NCBI RefSeq assembly: GCF_052857255.1
Contig: NC_135498.1
Location: 159,015,124 to 159,079,123 of the forward strand
DNA length: 64,000 bases
Direction of reading: 5' to 3'
DNA from: Amblyomma americanum
Taxonomy: Eukaryota > Arthropoda > Arachnida > Ixodida > Ixodidae
Shown here: in pieces, positions 11,481 through 22,899 of the stretch
How the letters are laid out: the number at the start of each line of letters is the position of its first letter
Position numbering within the stretch: the first letter of the stretch is position 1
Program-made: the position numbers and the translations under genes
The notes under the pieces: model-generated
What the model saw: only the letters and a program-made list of their open reading frames with translations
Database searches by the model: none
What the model was told of the DNA's origin: nothing

Positions 11481-11497
11481 ACCCAGAACCTCCACCA
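11481..11497 (-). other. Primer binding site of gypsy element 1
   Basis: Four bases inside the 5' LTR the minus strand reads TGGTGGAGGTTCTGGGT. It begins with the TGG that pairs with a tRNA CCA end. I cannot name the tRNA with confidence. Confidence 0.65.
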
Positions 11498-11501
11498 AAT
11501 A

Positions 11502-11707
11502 TGTCACTGAGAAACGGTTGGCGTAAGCAGGGCTGGTTTACTTGCTTTAATTAGACGCGCAAGACGTTGGAACGCGCAAGGCAGCAGGCAGCACGAGAGA
11601 TGAAAAAGACGAAGCGTCTAGCCCCGAGATGGCTCAAGGCTTGCCAACTGCCAGGAAATGCAGTTTAGCCGCTGTATGGCGCCACTATAGTAGTTAGTAG
11701 CGCAGCA
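11502..11707 (-). repeat. 5' LTR of gypsy element 1
   Basis: This 206-bp LTR matches the copy at 6178-6466 apart from the 83-bp length difference. It is the shorter and probably ancestral form, since it has a single GATGGCTCAAGGCTTGCC unit. Confidence 0.92.
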
Positions 11708-11711
11708 ATAT

Positions 11712-12190
11712 ATACTTTTGTCTTGAGTGATATTGGTAAACTGCCATATATGATCTGAGACAACGTGGCAAAAGTGCGCTAAACACTGCCTTATTCTAAT
11801 TATTGCAATCTCCTGATGCAGATCTGCGGTTACTACCTATTGCAAGTAAACATATCCTTACCCATTCCAGCGCCTCGCTACCGGTAGTAAACTGCTGTTC
11901 CCTTCCGAGACTGTGTACCATTGCTTTGCTTTTCTGCGTGCTAATTTTTAGACCCATCGTACTGCTCTGCCTGGCTATGTGACTGATCATGATAAGCAGT
12001 TCAGCCCCTCAGTACCTTAGAGACCTCCTGTGAACAGGCGGTGAATAACATTGGCCAGATCGCGTCTCCCTTGACTGACACTATTCCTTATCAGAACTTT
12101 ATTGCTTACTGCGCATTTCTGTACCACCTCATTGAAAGTGTGAATATGGTATACTGCCGAGGAGTCTTACAAGAGCCTGCCGGGTCGTTT
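11712..12190 (-). pseudogene. RTE-type LINE reverse transcriptase fragment
   Basis: Minus-strand translation gives MGLKISTQKSKAMVHSLGRE, which matches GLKISMQKTKVMFNSLSRE of the RTE copy at 30690. Degraded RT sequence (IRNSVSQG) lies upstream. The downstream side reads like the RTE segment after the RT domain. Gypsy element 1 inserted at the ATAT just left of it. Confidence 0.75.
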
Positions 12191-13193
12191 GGTTAATTGT
12201 AGTAGTATACAGTTGTCCTGATTATATTATCGATTACCCTAGTAGAATATCTTGTACCTTGTATGCAACGGTTATCTGCCTAACCCTATTTAACGTTGCA
12301 TTGATTGGACTGGTGAGTGAACTTCCCACTCACATTCACATCAGTGCCTATGCTGATCATATCTCCATCTGGGCTTCGGGTTTGACACGTCCGCAAATGC
12401 GCGCGAGATTACAACGTGCACTGTCATCTACATCAAGGTACCTACGGCGTCAGGGTTTGCACTGAGTAGCTGAAAAATTTTCTGTGGTCGAACTCACGTG
12501 TAAAGTCTGTCTGCCGCTACCCGGTAACACTTCAAGGGGTTGCAATACCATATGTCTCCGACCACAGATTTTTGGGCATTATCATTGACCGAGATCTCTC
12601 ATGGTCGAGGCATATAAATATGCTAGAGAAAAGACTCACTCTTTTTTCCGTGTCCTTCGCTTCGTAACAGGCATTAAAAGGGTCCCAATGGAGCGCTCCT
12701 TGCTATGACTTTAATATACTCTCTTTGTAGGCTACATTCGTTACCGGCTTCCTGTACTCTCTACCATGAGCATTTCCTGCTTGCGGACATCAGAGAGTTT
12801 CCAAGCACAGGCGCTCAAGATATGCCTCGGATTACCACGTTGTGCCTCGAACAAAGGCACGATTGAGGAATCTCGTGCGTGCCCAATATCGATCTACCTG
12901 TCACACGAACCAATTCGAGTGTATTTACGCGCGCTTACACGGCACCGCTGTCATCCGCTGACGAAGATTTTTTATGAGCGACCGGTCAGCAGTTTTGTAC
13001 GTGCACGGCGCTTCCATTGATCCGAATTGCCATCAAACTATGCCCTGCCGTATTATCCCTGCAGCCACCATGGGTGATGGCCCAGCCTTCAGTATGCCTG
13101 CGTGCCCCTGGCATAATCCAGAAATCTGTGATGCCGGTTAGCGGACTGAAGCAACTTGCACTTGCCTACATCTGATCAGAATTTCAAAACTGC

Positions 13194-13673
13194 GTGCACG
13201 TATACACGGATGGATCTGCGTCACCAAAGGCACCAACAGCAGCTTTTGCAATCCCCGCTCAGCAGACGACCCGCAGATTCCCCATTTTAGGACACAAGTC
13301 TACTTCAACCGCTGCAGAGCTTGCGGGCCTTCGGGAAGCGATTCGCCACATCTGCGGAGAACCGCCTCAAGAGTGGTGCATTTTCACTGACTGTAAACCT
13401 GCGCTAAAAATTTTGGGATGCTTCCTACGCTACACCGCCTACCAAGCTCTGGCTATTCATATCATTAGTCTCCTGTCATTTTCTCAGGAAAAAGGCCACC
13501 GTATAGTGTTCCAGTGGATCCCTGGACACTGCGGACTCGATGGACATGAGACCGTCCACGCTGAAGCAAGGAGCGCCTTCAGCAGTGGCCTTCGTACAGT
13601 TGTGCCGTTCTCTAGACCGGACACCAGCTGTCTCCTTTCGGAATCAATGAGTAGTGCGACGGCTAGGTACTAG
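13194..13673 (+). pseudogene. LINE RNase H domain
   Basis: This 159-residue frame shows the RNase H acidic motifs YTDGSAS (Asp), TAAELAGLREAI (Glu) and IFTDCKPALK (Asp), then WIPGHCGLDGHE (His). The final catalytic Asp of this family usually falls about ten residues after WIPGHCG; here the region reads ETVHAEA, so it may be lost. The domain is cut off from RT by stops upstream. Confidence 0.82.
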
Positions 13674-13805
13674 GCCCTGCCAGACACTCGACATATCCGC
13701 CTTAAACGGCTAGAACCGGCGATGGCCTTTTCTGTTCCTCGCGGAATACCGCGCCCTATTGCATGCATTATCCCTAGATTACGTATAAACGTCGCTTTCA
13801 CGCGC

Positions 13806-14069
13806 GAATACTTGCACTAAATAGGACAAGCGGACTCCCCGGACTGTACCACATGTGGCGTGCTAGAGACTATAGAACATGTTTTAGTGGCGTGTCCAGC
13901 ATATGCCCTTGAAGGACTCATGCTCGCATCTGCGCTGAAGTCTACGGACACAAGGCCCCTCTCGGAGGATTTCATCCTCGGCGCTTGGCCAGAGAGTTTG
14001 AAAACTGTACAGGCAACGCGAGCGCTCTCACGCTTTTTAAGCGACACGGACCTTGCCTCGCGTTACTGA
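13806..14069 (+). pseudogene. LINE C-terminal CCHC region
   Basis: The frame reads CTTCGVLETIEHVLVACP, a Cys-x2-Cys, His, Cys motif like that at 3500-3550 and on the minus strand near 21400. It ends LSDTDLASRY then stop. This is the normal C-terminus of these LINE proteins and is in a different frame from the RNase H part. Confidence 0.78.
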
Positions 14070-14287
14070 TCTTAGAAATTGTGCCTTGTTTTTAATTTTT
14101 TAATGTATTTTTTCATCTGCCTCCTCCCATCATCATCATACCCCATCGTGGCCCTCTTTTTTGTCCTCTTCCTGTTCCGCAGTGCAGTGTAGCAGGCGAG
14201 ATATTTATTTTCCAGGCCAACCTCTCTGCCTTTCCCGTCAATAAACCCCTCTCTTTCTCTTGTATGCAACGGACAGTAAACTGACCA

Positions 14288-16250
14288 GTAAGTAACTCTT
14301 CGTCACTTACTCCCCTTGTCCTCCTTTCTTAACTGACGTTAGCGTTCTTCCAAGCTTCCGGTACTCTCGAGGTCATAAGGCACTACGTATTCAGGGTGGT
14401 TAGTATTTCGAGCGCAATCTGCTAACCTCCTTCCATAGATCTTCAGTTACCTTAGACTCTCCATTTGCTTTGCCCCTTGCATTGCTCCCAAGGTTTTAGT
14501 TACTTCCTCTGTCGTTACTTGCTGGATGTCATATTGTTCACTACTTACACTAGTATTCACGTCCTGTTTACAATCTGTAGTGTACAGATTTCTATACAAC
14601 TCTTCGCCTATTTTGAGTATCTTCCCCATATAGTTCATGGGCTTCACGGCCTGCAGCTTGTCACAAATAAATAATCCTTACGACATTTGCCTCCTGGCCT
14701 CTTAGCGCACGCATCTCATTTTTGCCTATGCCTAGTTCCCGCATGACCACTTTCAGGTTACCCCCCTTCCAGAGAGCTTTCTTGGATCTCTCCATATTAA
14801 GCTTTCTTATGGCGGTTAATTTGCGCTCATTTTTTATTAGCATTAATAGCTCTGCCATTTTCATTTTGCCTGTCGAGTTATTCTTTCGCGGTTTGGCGTT
14901 TCTGAATTCATATATGCCTCGCGTCCTACATGCAGAACGCCGCTCTTTTGCACCGTAACTCTTAAAGCTTGGGCCTCCTAGCGTATATTCAGGAAAGTCT
15001 AAACTTCTCCTGTGCAGGGGTTGTTTTGTGTGCGTTTAGTTTTGTAGGCTACCTGCGTTCCGAAACATCCACCAATCTTCACTGGATGCCATTCTTGAAG
15101 ATCCACCGCTTCAACTGCATTGTAACTGCAAGAATAATAAATTGTGGACATTGTCATGGCGAAACCACACGTTTAATGAGAAATGTGATTTTACAGTCTA
15201 TGCCAACGTTTGAAGCTCAATGACAGATAAAGGTAGCGAGTTTGCCTGACGTCCTATATTATAGAATGGCTCAGACATTGATGTTGACAAAAGATTTCAA
15301 CCAATAAATGGGTAATTCTGAATTGTGAAATGAAATAGAAATTTTAAATCGAAAAAATATATTTTTTTCAAATTTCTTAAGTTTCGACATATATACCGCG
15401 AGATTCTGGTTTCCCCTACTGTATCTCTTACTGCTAACTCATTGATGTGCTACTGCCTGCCTAGTTTCTTCTCTTCGCTCTTCAAGTCTAGACTGATTCG
15501 AGACCCTGCCGACTTATGGTCTCTATAGCGCATCTTTCCGACGACCTCCACTCCCTGCACGATGCAAGGGTGTGTGCACAGAATGAAGGTTTATTTCATT
15601 TTCAGGGGCTCCTCTATATCCACCTCCTGTTCTCACATTTGCCTAAGAAGGTATTCTTGATCTGTAAATTATTTCTCTCTCGGAATATTTAAAACTCCCC
15701 CTTGCTATTCCTACAGCCTATGGCAAGGTCGCACACTACGTGGTCTCCAGCCTGCTCCTTGTCTACTTTGGCATTGGAGTGGCCCATACATTCAGTGTAG
15801 TGTGCTTATACTTCGCTCACAGCCAATTTCATGTCTTCATAGAAGCCTACGACGATACGGTCATCAAGGCTGGGTGTAAGCGCTTAGAGTGTGCCTACTT
15901 CATTTTGTACCTCTTATTAAGCCTAAATACGATAAGTGCCACCCTCTCGTTAATATTATAGAATATCTCCGTGTTGCCAGCTATATCCCCATTGATAAGG
16001 AATCCCACACCTAGTTCTCGGCTGTCCGCTAACCCACGATAGCATAGTATATGCCACCACTCCTTAGCACTCCATACGCCTAATCTGTCCTCCTAACCTT
16101 ACTAAGCCCAATGACATCCCATTTAATACTCGCTACCCTACTGAAACGTTTCATAAGAGTCCCTAGATTGAAATCATGGGAATATGGGACCACACCCGTC
16201 TGCTCTCAAGACTCTCGAAACCGTTTCTCAATAAAGTTTAGTCTCTCTCT
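14288..16250 (-). pseudogene. RTE-type LINE, endonuclease and RT N-terminal region, decayed
   Basis: On the minus strand from about 16170 to 15420 I can read an APE endonuclease: GVGFLINGDIAGN, NINERVALIVFRLNKRYK, then GHSNAKV where functional copies have GDFNAKV, so the catalytic Asp is lost. From 14864 down the frame gives LMLIKNERKLTAI, LGIGKNEMRALR and EELYRNLYTTD. That is the linker before RT, matching 28680-28990. The RT core is absent, so the copy is truncated at 14288 or was cut later. Confidence 0.75.
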
Positions 16251-16774
16251 TTTTTTTTTCAAAGGAAACCTTCACAAAGTGTACTGAATAAAAGCGAATG
16301 ACCAGATTTGATTCCGACAGAAAGCGGAGTGTGAGCGCTAGGCAGCATGGCGAACGGTTTTGTGTGGCGTCCAGTAAAACGATATCTTTCAAAATACACT
16401 ACACTGAATATATATGTATTAAAGTTGACCTTTTCTGCTTTGCGCTGTATTGACTAGTGTGCAGTACACAGTTTTTGCTATTCCAATTTTTACCATTAAA
16501 ACAGGCTCTGTCCGGTACAATTTACGAATATTATACTAATCTTGTTATCTTTTGTAGACTGGAACTTTCACATTGCTTATGTCGCTATCGCGCAGCGCAT
16601 TGTTTTTACAAGTCCTAACTGGTACTTATTTTGACCTTCGGTTGGAAGAATATGTCTCCAAAAAAATAGTTCGACTTTAACATAGTTAAACCGAGTAAAA
16701 GTGCGAAACAACCCCTTCCTTCAACGGTGCTACAGCAAGGCAGATTAAAAATGCCAATGGCACCCTCAAAGACA
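16251..16774. other. No gene; AT-rich spacer
   Basis: A T-run precedes AT-rich sequence with no coding signal. It contains one copy (near 16680) of a 35-bp motif TAGTTAAACCGAGTA shared with 44895 and 56396. Confidence 0.5.
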
Positions 16775-16779
16775 CCCTC

Positions 16780-17588
16780 TGTCGCGAATCCTCGGAGAAC
16801 GCTCGGGCTGAAAGAATGAACTAGACAAGTGTACCCACACAGACGCACATTTAATACACCCTACGTGACACAAACACTAGCACACAAAACTAACGAAACT
16901 AACACAAAACAGAAAGACTACCAATACACACGACCCGGGAACACTGCTACCAGCGTCTGCTACTAGAGTTCTGATGTTAGCGGTCGGCATTCGTGCTCAC
17001 GATTCGGTGCTGATGCAGCCTTGCGTGGGTCCAGTAGCCGGCGTCAAGATGGCGTTCGACGTGTTGCTGTTGGAATCGCTGGCTGTGTCGCTGGCTGCGT
17101 CGTACAAGCTCCCGGTCCAAGCGCCCGTGGAGGTGATGCCGGTGTTGCTGGCGTTGGGGCACCACCCGGATGGGTGGCAACAGCGCTGGAGGCATCCCTG
17201 GCCGTAGCAGGTGGTTGCGTCATTCGCTGACTCCCAGGAACGGGCTCAGGAACGGCAGGAAATCCACGGTGCGACGCCGTAGAACTCGAGATCACCTGAG
17301 GAGTAGCTTGCGTTGCTATCTTCCAGCCGAGGTGTTCCTGACCTGTCGGAACCTCCGCTCCTCTGTTCTTCCCCCGTGCCTCGCTCTACTTCGCGCCTTT
17401 ATAACCTTGGCATTGGTACACGTCATCCTTGTCGTCGTCCTTTTCTTCTTCTCTTCTCCTCCAATCATCTCTTGCCACCTAACCGAATACTTCTTCATCT
17501 TGTACGTCATCCTTATCGCCACCCTCGTCGTCTTCTTCAAACCTCTTTCGTTCATACTTATATTTCAAGCTCCCTATTATATGTGACA
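16780..17588 (-). mobile_element. Solo LTR, minus strand, 5-bp TSD CCCTC
   Basis: In element orientation it begins TGTCACATATAATAGGGAGC and ends GATTCGCGACA. The direct repeats CCCTC at 16775-16779 and 17589-17593 are perfect. A TATA-like GGTTATAAAGGCGC lies near 17396-17409 and an ATTAAA signal near 16850, so promoter and poly(A) parts of an LTR are present. It is homologous along its length to 25203-26025. No internal coding sequence adjoins it, so an element was lost by LTR-LTR recombination. Small open frames inside are LTR sequence, not genes. Confidence 0.88.
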
Positions 17589-17593
17589 CCCTC

Positions 17594-18554
17594 CCATTGG
17601 CTACTGCTGGCGTGACGCTCCTCCGATCTAATCCGAGCTTGCCCGAGCTACTCCGAGGGTTCACACAACATTCTTGGTTGGATCCGTGTTAAGTAGTGCT
17701 TTCACTCTAAAAAGAATGTGGTTCATTGCAGGCACGTGACTTCCGTAACACATGTGCAGCTAAGAGGTTCGGTCTGCAGGAAGATATATAGTTAAGGCTC
17801 CAAATTAATTCAGACAAGAGGATTTATTGGTATCTACTGATGCAGCCTTCAAGAATTAAGAAGCACATTTACGAACGCCGTTCTCCGATCCTCGTAAGAG
17901 TATGACTGTGCTGCCCGTGCTCGTTACACTTAAAACAGCTTACAATCTGCATGCAGTAATAAAAAGAGGTAAATAGAGAAACTGAGGAAAGAGAGTGCAC
18001 TGTTACATACTTTTTGAATGAGCTTTCGTGCTTAGTAGTTATATTCCATGGTCGGCTTGAGATATACAAAAAATACTAAGAAAACTGATCGCATAAAGCA
18101 TACAATTTCAATGAATCAATGCGACTGAAATCTAAGCGCGAGCAGCGAATTTTGTCGCGCAATCCGCGAAAGTTTCAAGATGTGCGGATCTAAATGATTA
18201 TGAGGTCCGATTTTCGCTGTTCTGTGTCTCGCACAGAACATAAGGAACACGGGAGGCAGTTTTTATTGGGTAGGAATGCGAAGCGCAGCGGCAACAGCCC
18301 CGAGTGCCGCCAACACGTCTGCCGGGTAGAAGCGAACGTTCTTCCGGCCGTGGTCGCGTGCTTCTGGATGGAGTGGCAGGTGCAGAAGAGGAAATTCGCG
18401 ACTACCGGAAACCCTGTAATGCGGTGCCTTTCGAGCTATGGTGATAGCTAGAACAGGTGACGGGTCAGTGGCCACCCGGGTATGCCCGCTGCCTCCAAGA
18501 TCACCTGGCATTATGTGGTAGTTGCGAAATCAAAGGTCCATGGCCCTTCGCATG
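17594..18554. other. No supportable gene
   Basis: This holds AT-rich sequence and then a GC-richer block (18240-18510) with a minus-strand open frame of 82 codons. I find no domain, signal peptide or splice context for it. It could be part of an unclassified repeat. Confidence 0.4.
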
Positions 18555-18556
18555 TA

Positions 18557-18765
18557 CAGGGTTGGCCTAAAGTTCCCAGGCCCCAAGGTCTGCTTTTCAT
18601 CGTTATATCCTTTCACTGAAGATGCCAACAACACTATCAAGGCTCTCAAAGGTTAGAACGATACTTGTACCCTCTACAGGCATCTTGAGATTCGGGAGTG
18701 TTGTAACTGCCTGATTATACGGTTAAAAAGCAGACCCTGTGGCCTAGGAACTTTGACCGACTCTG
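18557..18765. mobile_element. MITE with 40-bp terminal inverted repeats and TA flanks
   Basis: The ends read CAGGGTTGGCCTAAAGTTCC and, on the opposite strand, CAGAGTCGGTCAAAGTTCC. The similarity runs about 40 bp to GGTCTGCTTTT. TA dinucleotides at 18555-18556 and 18766-18767 flank the ends, as for Tc1/mariner-type insertion. At 209 bp with no open frame it is a non-autonomous DNA element. Confidence 0.78.
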
Positions 18766-18767
18766 TA

Positions 18768-20443
18768 CGTGTTCATACATCTTTAATGACAATTCAAAAA
18801 CAAGTGCTGTACAAACAGCATCGAAACTGATATTCTAAACGCAAGCTTATTCTGTCCTGAAGTGCAGATTCTAAGATGTAGTATGCTGCGCACAGCAGTC
18901 TGTTTTTAATATCACACGCATAAAGGCAGGTAACATTTTCAAGTTAGAGCTTCACAAATTTTAAACTCATGTAGGCTTTAAACATACGTGGGCTTTAGCT
19001 GCGCGATTTTCACCCAGAGGTGTTTTGTTCAGTCCTGAATTTTGTTTTACGTCATCCTTTTTTGATTGATTTTCCAAAAGTTCATATTTACAGAGCACTG
19101 CCAGAGCAGCTAACACAACACCACTTCGGCCAGAGAAATTGGAAACCTGCCCTCACGTGGTGAGGTTCCGCTGAGCCAGGTGTTCCATCCAGTCATGGGC
19201 AACTTTCGGGAAGTGCTCTATCGACAGCAGCATGGTATCTGCGATTTGTGCGGATCCCAACAGCGTGTGGTTCGGTTGTTTAGCAGAGATTGGAGAACAA
19301 GATGAGCAAACAGTGCGATGTCATATAAAAGACGAAGATGCGGCAAAGCACTAAGCTGCCTTGTGTCATTGCAGAGGTAAGTCTTTTCTTTACACAGTCT
19401 GTGAACTGTCTGTAGAGGTTTGTCAAAAAAATCTATACAGGTTCTATGTAGTCTAGTATATAGACAACACGAATTCTATAGACAATACAATCTATAGATA
19501 CACAATACAAAGACAATCTACAATATAAAGACAATCTATATACAGTACAAATCTTAAAGACTTTCTATAGAGAATCTCTACATTTATGGATATGGAGTTT
19601 CACTAGGTTTTCGTCTAATGACTATGAATAGACCAGAGTACCTATAGAAAGGAAATGTCATTTATTAGAAGTCCTACAGAAAGCTCACAGACCATTTTAT
19701 CAGTGGATAGCATACATAAAGAAGACGATGAGCAAGAATTTCTATATAAATGTTAGGCTTAGTTGCCTTGCAACGTATCTGAACAAAGTGAGCATTTGGC
19801 ATATGCCTGCTTTTCGGGAAACGCGAGTGCCTCGTGAGAAAAGCCGCCAGGGGCAAGAAAGCAGCAATGCTTTCTGCAATTGCTAAACGCAGGGGCTTAA
19901 AACGGAAGTTTCGCTATGAAGTACAAAATATATTTTTAATTAGGCTGTAACATAATCAAACTATGTTCTCTAGCAGTCACCAGATTTGTACTTGCCCAAG
20001 CCACCTGCAGTAAGCGGATAGTCACAAATTTCGTCGTCGCTTGGACGATTAGCTACGGCTAAGCGCGGCATTGATACGTTCCGAAGTATTTCCTTTTGGA
20101 AACGCTTTTTTCATCTGCGGGCATATCGTTCGCTCATTAAATAAGTCGAGACCGCTGCACTTGTTTTCACTGCGCGAGATTATTTATCCGCAACACCCTG
20201 GACGAGAGTGCTAGCGATCGCCTGTGGGCGGTACTGCTGACAAGGCGGTCCACTGCGATCGGCTAACTACTCTGCCAGCGTTTACTGCTCCGGCGCCATT
20301 CCACATGCGACTGGAAGACGGCATTACAGTGCAGTCTTCGCAAATGCAATCAGGCGCAGAACAAGGAAGGGCGAAAACTTGCCTTGATGGGTGGAGGCTT
20401 GAACGAAGCTCTCAGGGGGAAATGAGGTGCGGTGGCGAAGCGT
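18768..20443. other. No gene; includes degenerate CTATAGACAAT-type repeats
   Basis: AT-rich sequence. Between about 19430 and 19610 a loose tandem of units like AGACAATCTATA and ATACAA recurs with varying spacing. No coding, splice or transposon motif is visible elsewhere in the stretch. Confidence 0.45.
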
Positions 20444-20453
20444 ATAGCAAGAG

Positions 20454-20695
20454 GTTTGGTTTTGGTTTTAGGAAATTTAACGGCCCGAAGCGAATCAGGC
20501 TATGAGGGACGCCGTAGTGAAGGGCTCCGGAAATTTCGACCACCTGGAGTTTTTTAACGTGCACTGACATCAAACAGTATACGGGCCTCTAGAATTTCGC
20601 CTCCATCGAAATACTAGCGCCGCGGCCGGAATCTAACCCGCGTATTTCGGGTCAGCAGCTGAGCATCATAACCAGCGAGCCACATCGGCTGCCGC
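20454..20695 (-). mobile_element. tRNA-derived SINE (family A), 10-bp TSD
   Basis: The reverse complement carries the same body as 5897-6134: an imperfect box B, then GTGCACGTTAAA, then GGCGTCCCTCATAGCCTG and an AAACCAAAACC tail. Direct repeats ATAGCAAGAG at 20444-20453 and 20696-20705 bound it exactly. The head is mutated, so it is probably not transcribed. Confidence 0.85.
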
Positions 20696-20885
20696 ATAGC
20701 AAGAGTGGGAGACCTGCGGACAATGACCCCGAAGGTGCGGATCGCGGAGTGCACGTTACCAGAGATGTGCTACGAGGGCATCCTTGTGGAAGATACATTG
20801 CTGGCTGCAAACCGCGTTATCAGCAAGCTACAACATCAAATGCATTTTGAGGTAGTTAAAATCAACAAGTAATTGTTAGTAGAGG

Positions 20886-22395
20886 AAAGAGAGAGAGAGA
20901 GACTCTTTAATGAAGAAACAGAGAATTTAGCCGGCGTTTCAATATTGCTGGCATGCTACTCTGCGTAGGGAGGGTAATTTGGGAGATAAAGACTGAAGGA
21001 GAGCAGCGTGGAAGAGGTGGAAAAAAAAACGAAGATAAAATGCAGCCATGAAATGGGTACTAAGGGTGCAGTGGCGAGTATTGATGTAACCTATGGAATG
21101 ATGGAGTGCATAGTCCGACGAATGGGCTGGCGAAGTTCACTGCAAGAAGAATGCATGAAGGTAACCTGCAAGTGAATTTAGAGCTTATCGAGATGTCCAA
21201 TGTCTTTTCAATATGTAAAAAGTAAGTTCATTGCAAGTCTCTGTTGCCTGAAGCAGGCTACGGGGCCTAAAACTTTGTCCATTGTTAGGGGCACTGGGCA
21301 GAGCTTCTGCATGCAATGTTCATAGTACGCACGCTCGTTAGCATACGCAGGGCACTCAAGCAGGATATGTTCCACAGTTTCTATCGAAACACAGTTGTCA
21401 CAATGCGGACTGTTCATTTGTCCAAAACGGTATCGCAGGCCATTTGTATATGCAGCATTCAGAAGAAGTCGGTGATAAAGTGTTTCGAGTTGTCGAAGAG
21501 TTCTGGGTGAGAGTCTTGATCTAAGATGTGCTTCGATTGAGTGAAGAAATTGGTACTGATGTGTCGGCAAACTCCAAAGCCGATACGTTTCTTCGTACGC
21601 AAAACTTTTAGCCATTTGCGACGCATCAGATTTCGTGAGAAAACTTCGAATGTATCTCTGATGTTGATGGCCCTTACGGGCCGCTTCATCTGCTTTTTCA
21701 TTAGCCATAATGCCACAGTGAGCAGGTACCGACTGAAATGTTATGCAGTGGCCTGCGGCAATAGCTAAATGATGGATATACCCAATGTCCAGGGAAACTG
21801 GCTGGTGATTCGTTTTCTTCAGCAGATTGGCCAGGATCTGCAGAGATGCTTTTGAATCGGTGAAGATAACCCAACGGCCGGCGGTTCGGCGCAGGATGTA
21901 AGAAACAGCTTCCTTAATGCCGTGAAGCTCAGCTGTTGTAGAGGAGGTCCTCCGCTGCAGCCGGCAAGAAAGGGCATGGCCTGTTGAGGGCACATAAAGG
22001 CCACAAGAAGAAGTTTCTTTAGTAGTTGAACCATCGGTGAAGATATGAGTGTGCTGCGTATATTCTCCAATTAAGTAGGCGAGAGTAGCTTGCAGAAGTG
22101 CTGCCTGTGGCATGCGGCTCTTTGAATTCACACCTGGAACAGACTTTTTCACCTTTAGAGGAGAGAGTGTCCATGGAGGAAAGGCCAGAGGTAGTAGTTT
22201 CTGAGGCTGATTAATAGTAGGAAGGGGCAGGAGCTGCACTGCCTAGCCAAAGCTAGAGTTGCTGTGAGTTAGGTGGACACGGTGTAGGAAGTGCTTCTTC
22301 CCTTGCAGGACATGGCGGAGATGGGTACGCATAGTTTCCTGGGCGGCAATTACCTCTAGTGGGAAAGGTTTCCAGCTGGATGGCCTTCATCTCCA
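20886..22395 (-). mobile_element. I-type LINE, 5'-truncated, minus strand
   Basis: The copy has an open RNase H and CCHC segment and a 3' UTR ending in a TC-repeat tail (plus-strand GAGAGAGAGA at 20888-20904). Upstream of 22239 the same frame continues (MRTHLRHVLQGKKHFLHRVH) past one TAG to about 22395. RT is missing, as expected for 5' truncation. Confidence 0.82.
21208..22239 (-). pseudogene. LINE RNase H plus CCHC C-terminus (343 open codons)
   Basis: RNase H motifs are all present: IFTDGSTT (Asp), TTAELHGIKEAV (Glu), VIFTDSKASLQ (Asp), SVPAHCGIMANEKADEAARK (His and final Asp). The zinc motif CDNCVSIETVEHILLECP follows, then a natural end LAMNLLFTY. The frame is uninterrupted, so this copy is younger than the one at 13194. 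It is a truncated LINE and not a host gene: its start codon is arbitrary and the frame runs upstream into a stop inside the LINE. Confidence 0.85.
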
Positions 22396-22899
22396 CTACG
22401 GCATGGGCGGAACAATAGTATGCCGACTTCCAGGTAGAGCGGTAGCTTTTTTAGGGGCGTCCAAAGGCCCTCAGCGCGAGAGAAATGGAAGACGAACAGT
22501 TTTGGGGGCGTAAACTGACGGTACGCAGTGAAGTCTTCTGTGCTTAGCCCAAAAGAAGTCTGGAGGACCCAGACGCAAGCAGCGAGACGAAGCGAGGAAA
22601 GAAACAGGAGCGAAATCGCAAAAGAAAGCAGCGGAATAAGTATGAGGCCAACGATATAGCTAACATAAATATCCAGGAAGAATGAACACCAGTAAAGTGC
22701 CTTTAAATCAAGCAACAGATAGAAACAGGATATAGCAGTTTACGGGTTCACGCATAACGCACCTTTAAGGGCATCCAAGAAACTCCGCTTATTCAACGCT
22801 TTTGTTAAGAGGCTGCAATAGGCAGGCTAGAGAACAAACAGACGGAGGAGTACGCATGTTGCTTAGGCATCGGCTCACTCGGCAAGCAGTAAAGAAACA
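22396..22899. other. No supportable gene
   Basis: A minus-strand open frame of 119 codons (22356-22715) overlaps the 5' edge of the LINE. It shows a hydrophobic stretch but no recognisable domain or splice sites. Confidence 0.4.

Larger units (their letters stand above)
6178..11707 (-). mobile_element. Ty3/gypsy LTR retrotransposon 1, full length, inactivated
   Basis: The element is 5530 bp and coded on the minus strand. LTRs at 11502-11707 (5') and 6178-6466 (3') begin TG and end CA in element orientation. The 4-bp flanks ATAT (6174-6177 and 11708-11711) match as a TSD. Inside, in order, are gag with a zinc knuckle, protease, RT, RNase H and integrase. This is the standard gypsy order and contrasts with the element at 48-55 kb. 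Five in-frame TAG codons and at least two frameshifts in pol make it non-functional. No env-like frame is present. Confidence 0.93.
12240..14262 (+). mobile_element. I-type LINE, 5'-truncated remnant
   Basis: The remnant carries late RT, RNase H and a C-terminal CCHC motif, then a 3' UTR ending in a TC-rich tail near 14245-14262. The RT catalytic box reads AYADHISIW near 12343, so the second aspartate of YADD is histidine. Stops and frameshifts separate the segments. It is unrelated in frame to the minus-strand RTE pieces on both sides. Confidence 0.82.

Noticed and set aside
17170..17615. Coding region in overlapping open frames (also 25310-25878)
   Set aside because: These frames lie inside solo LTRs with target duplications and are not conserved between the two copies.
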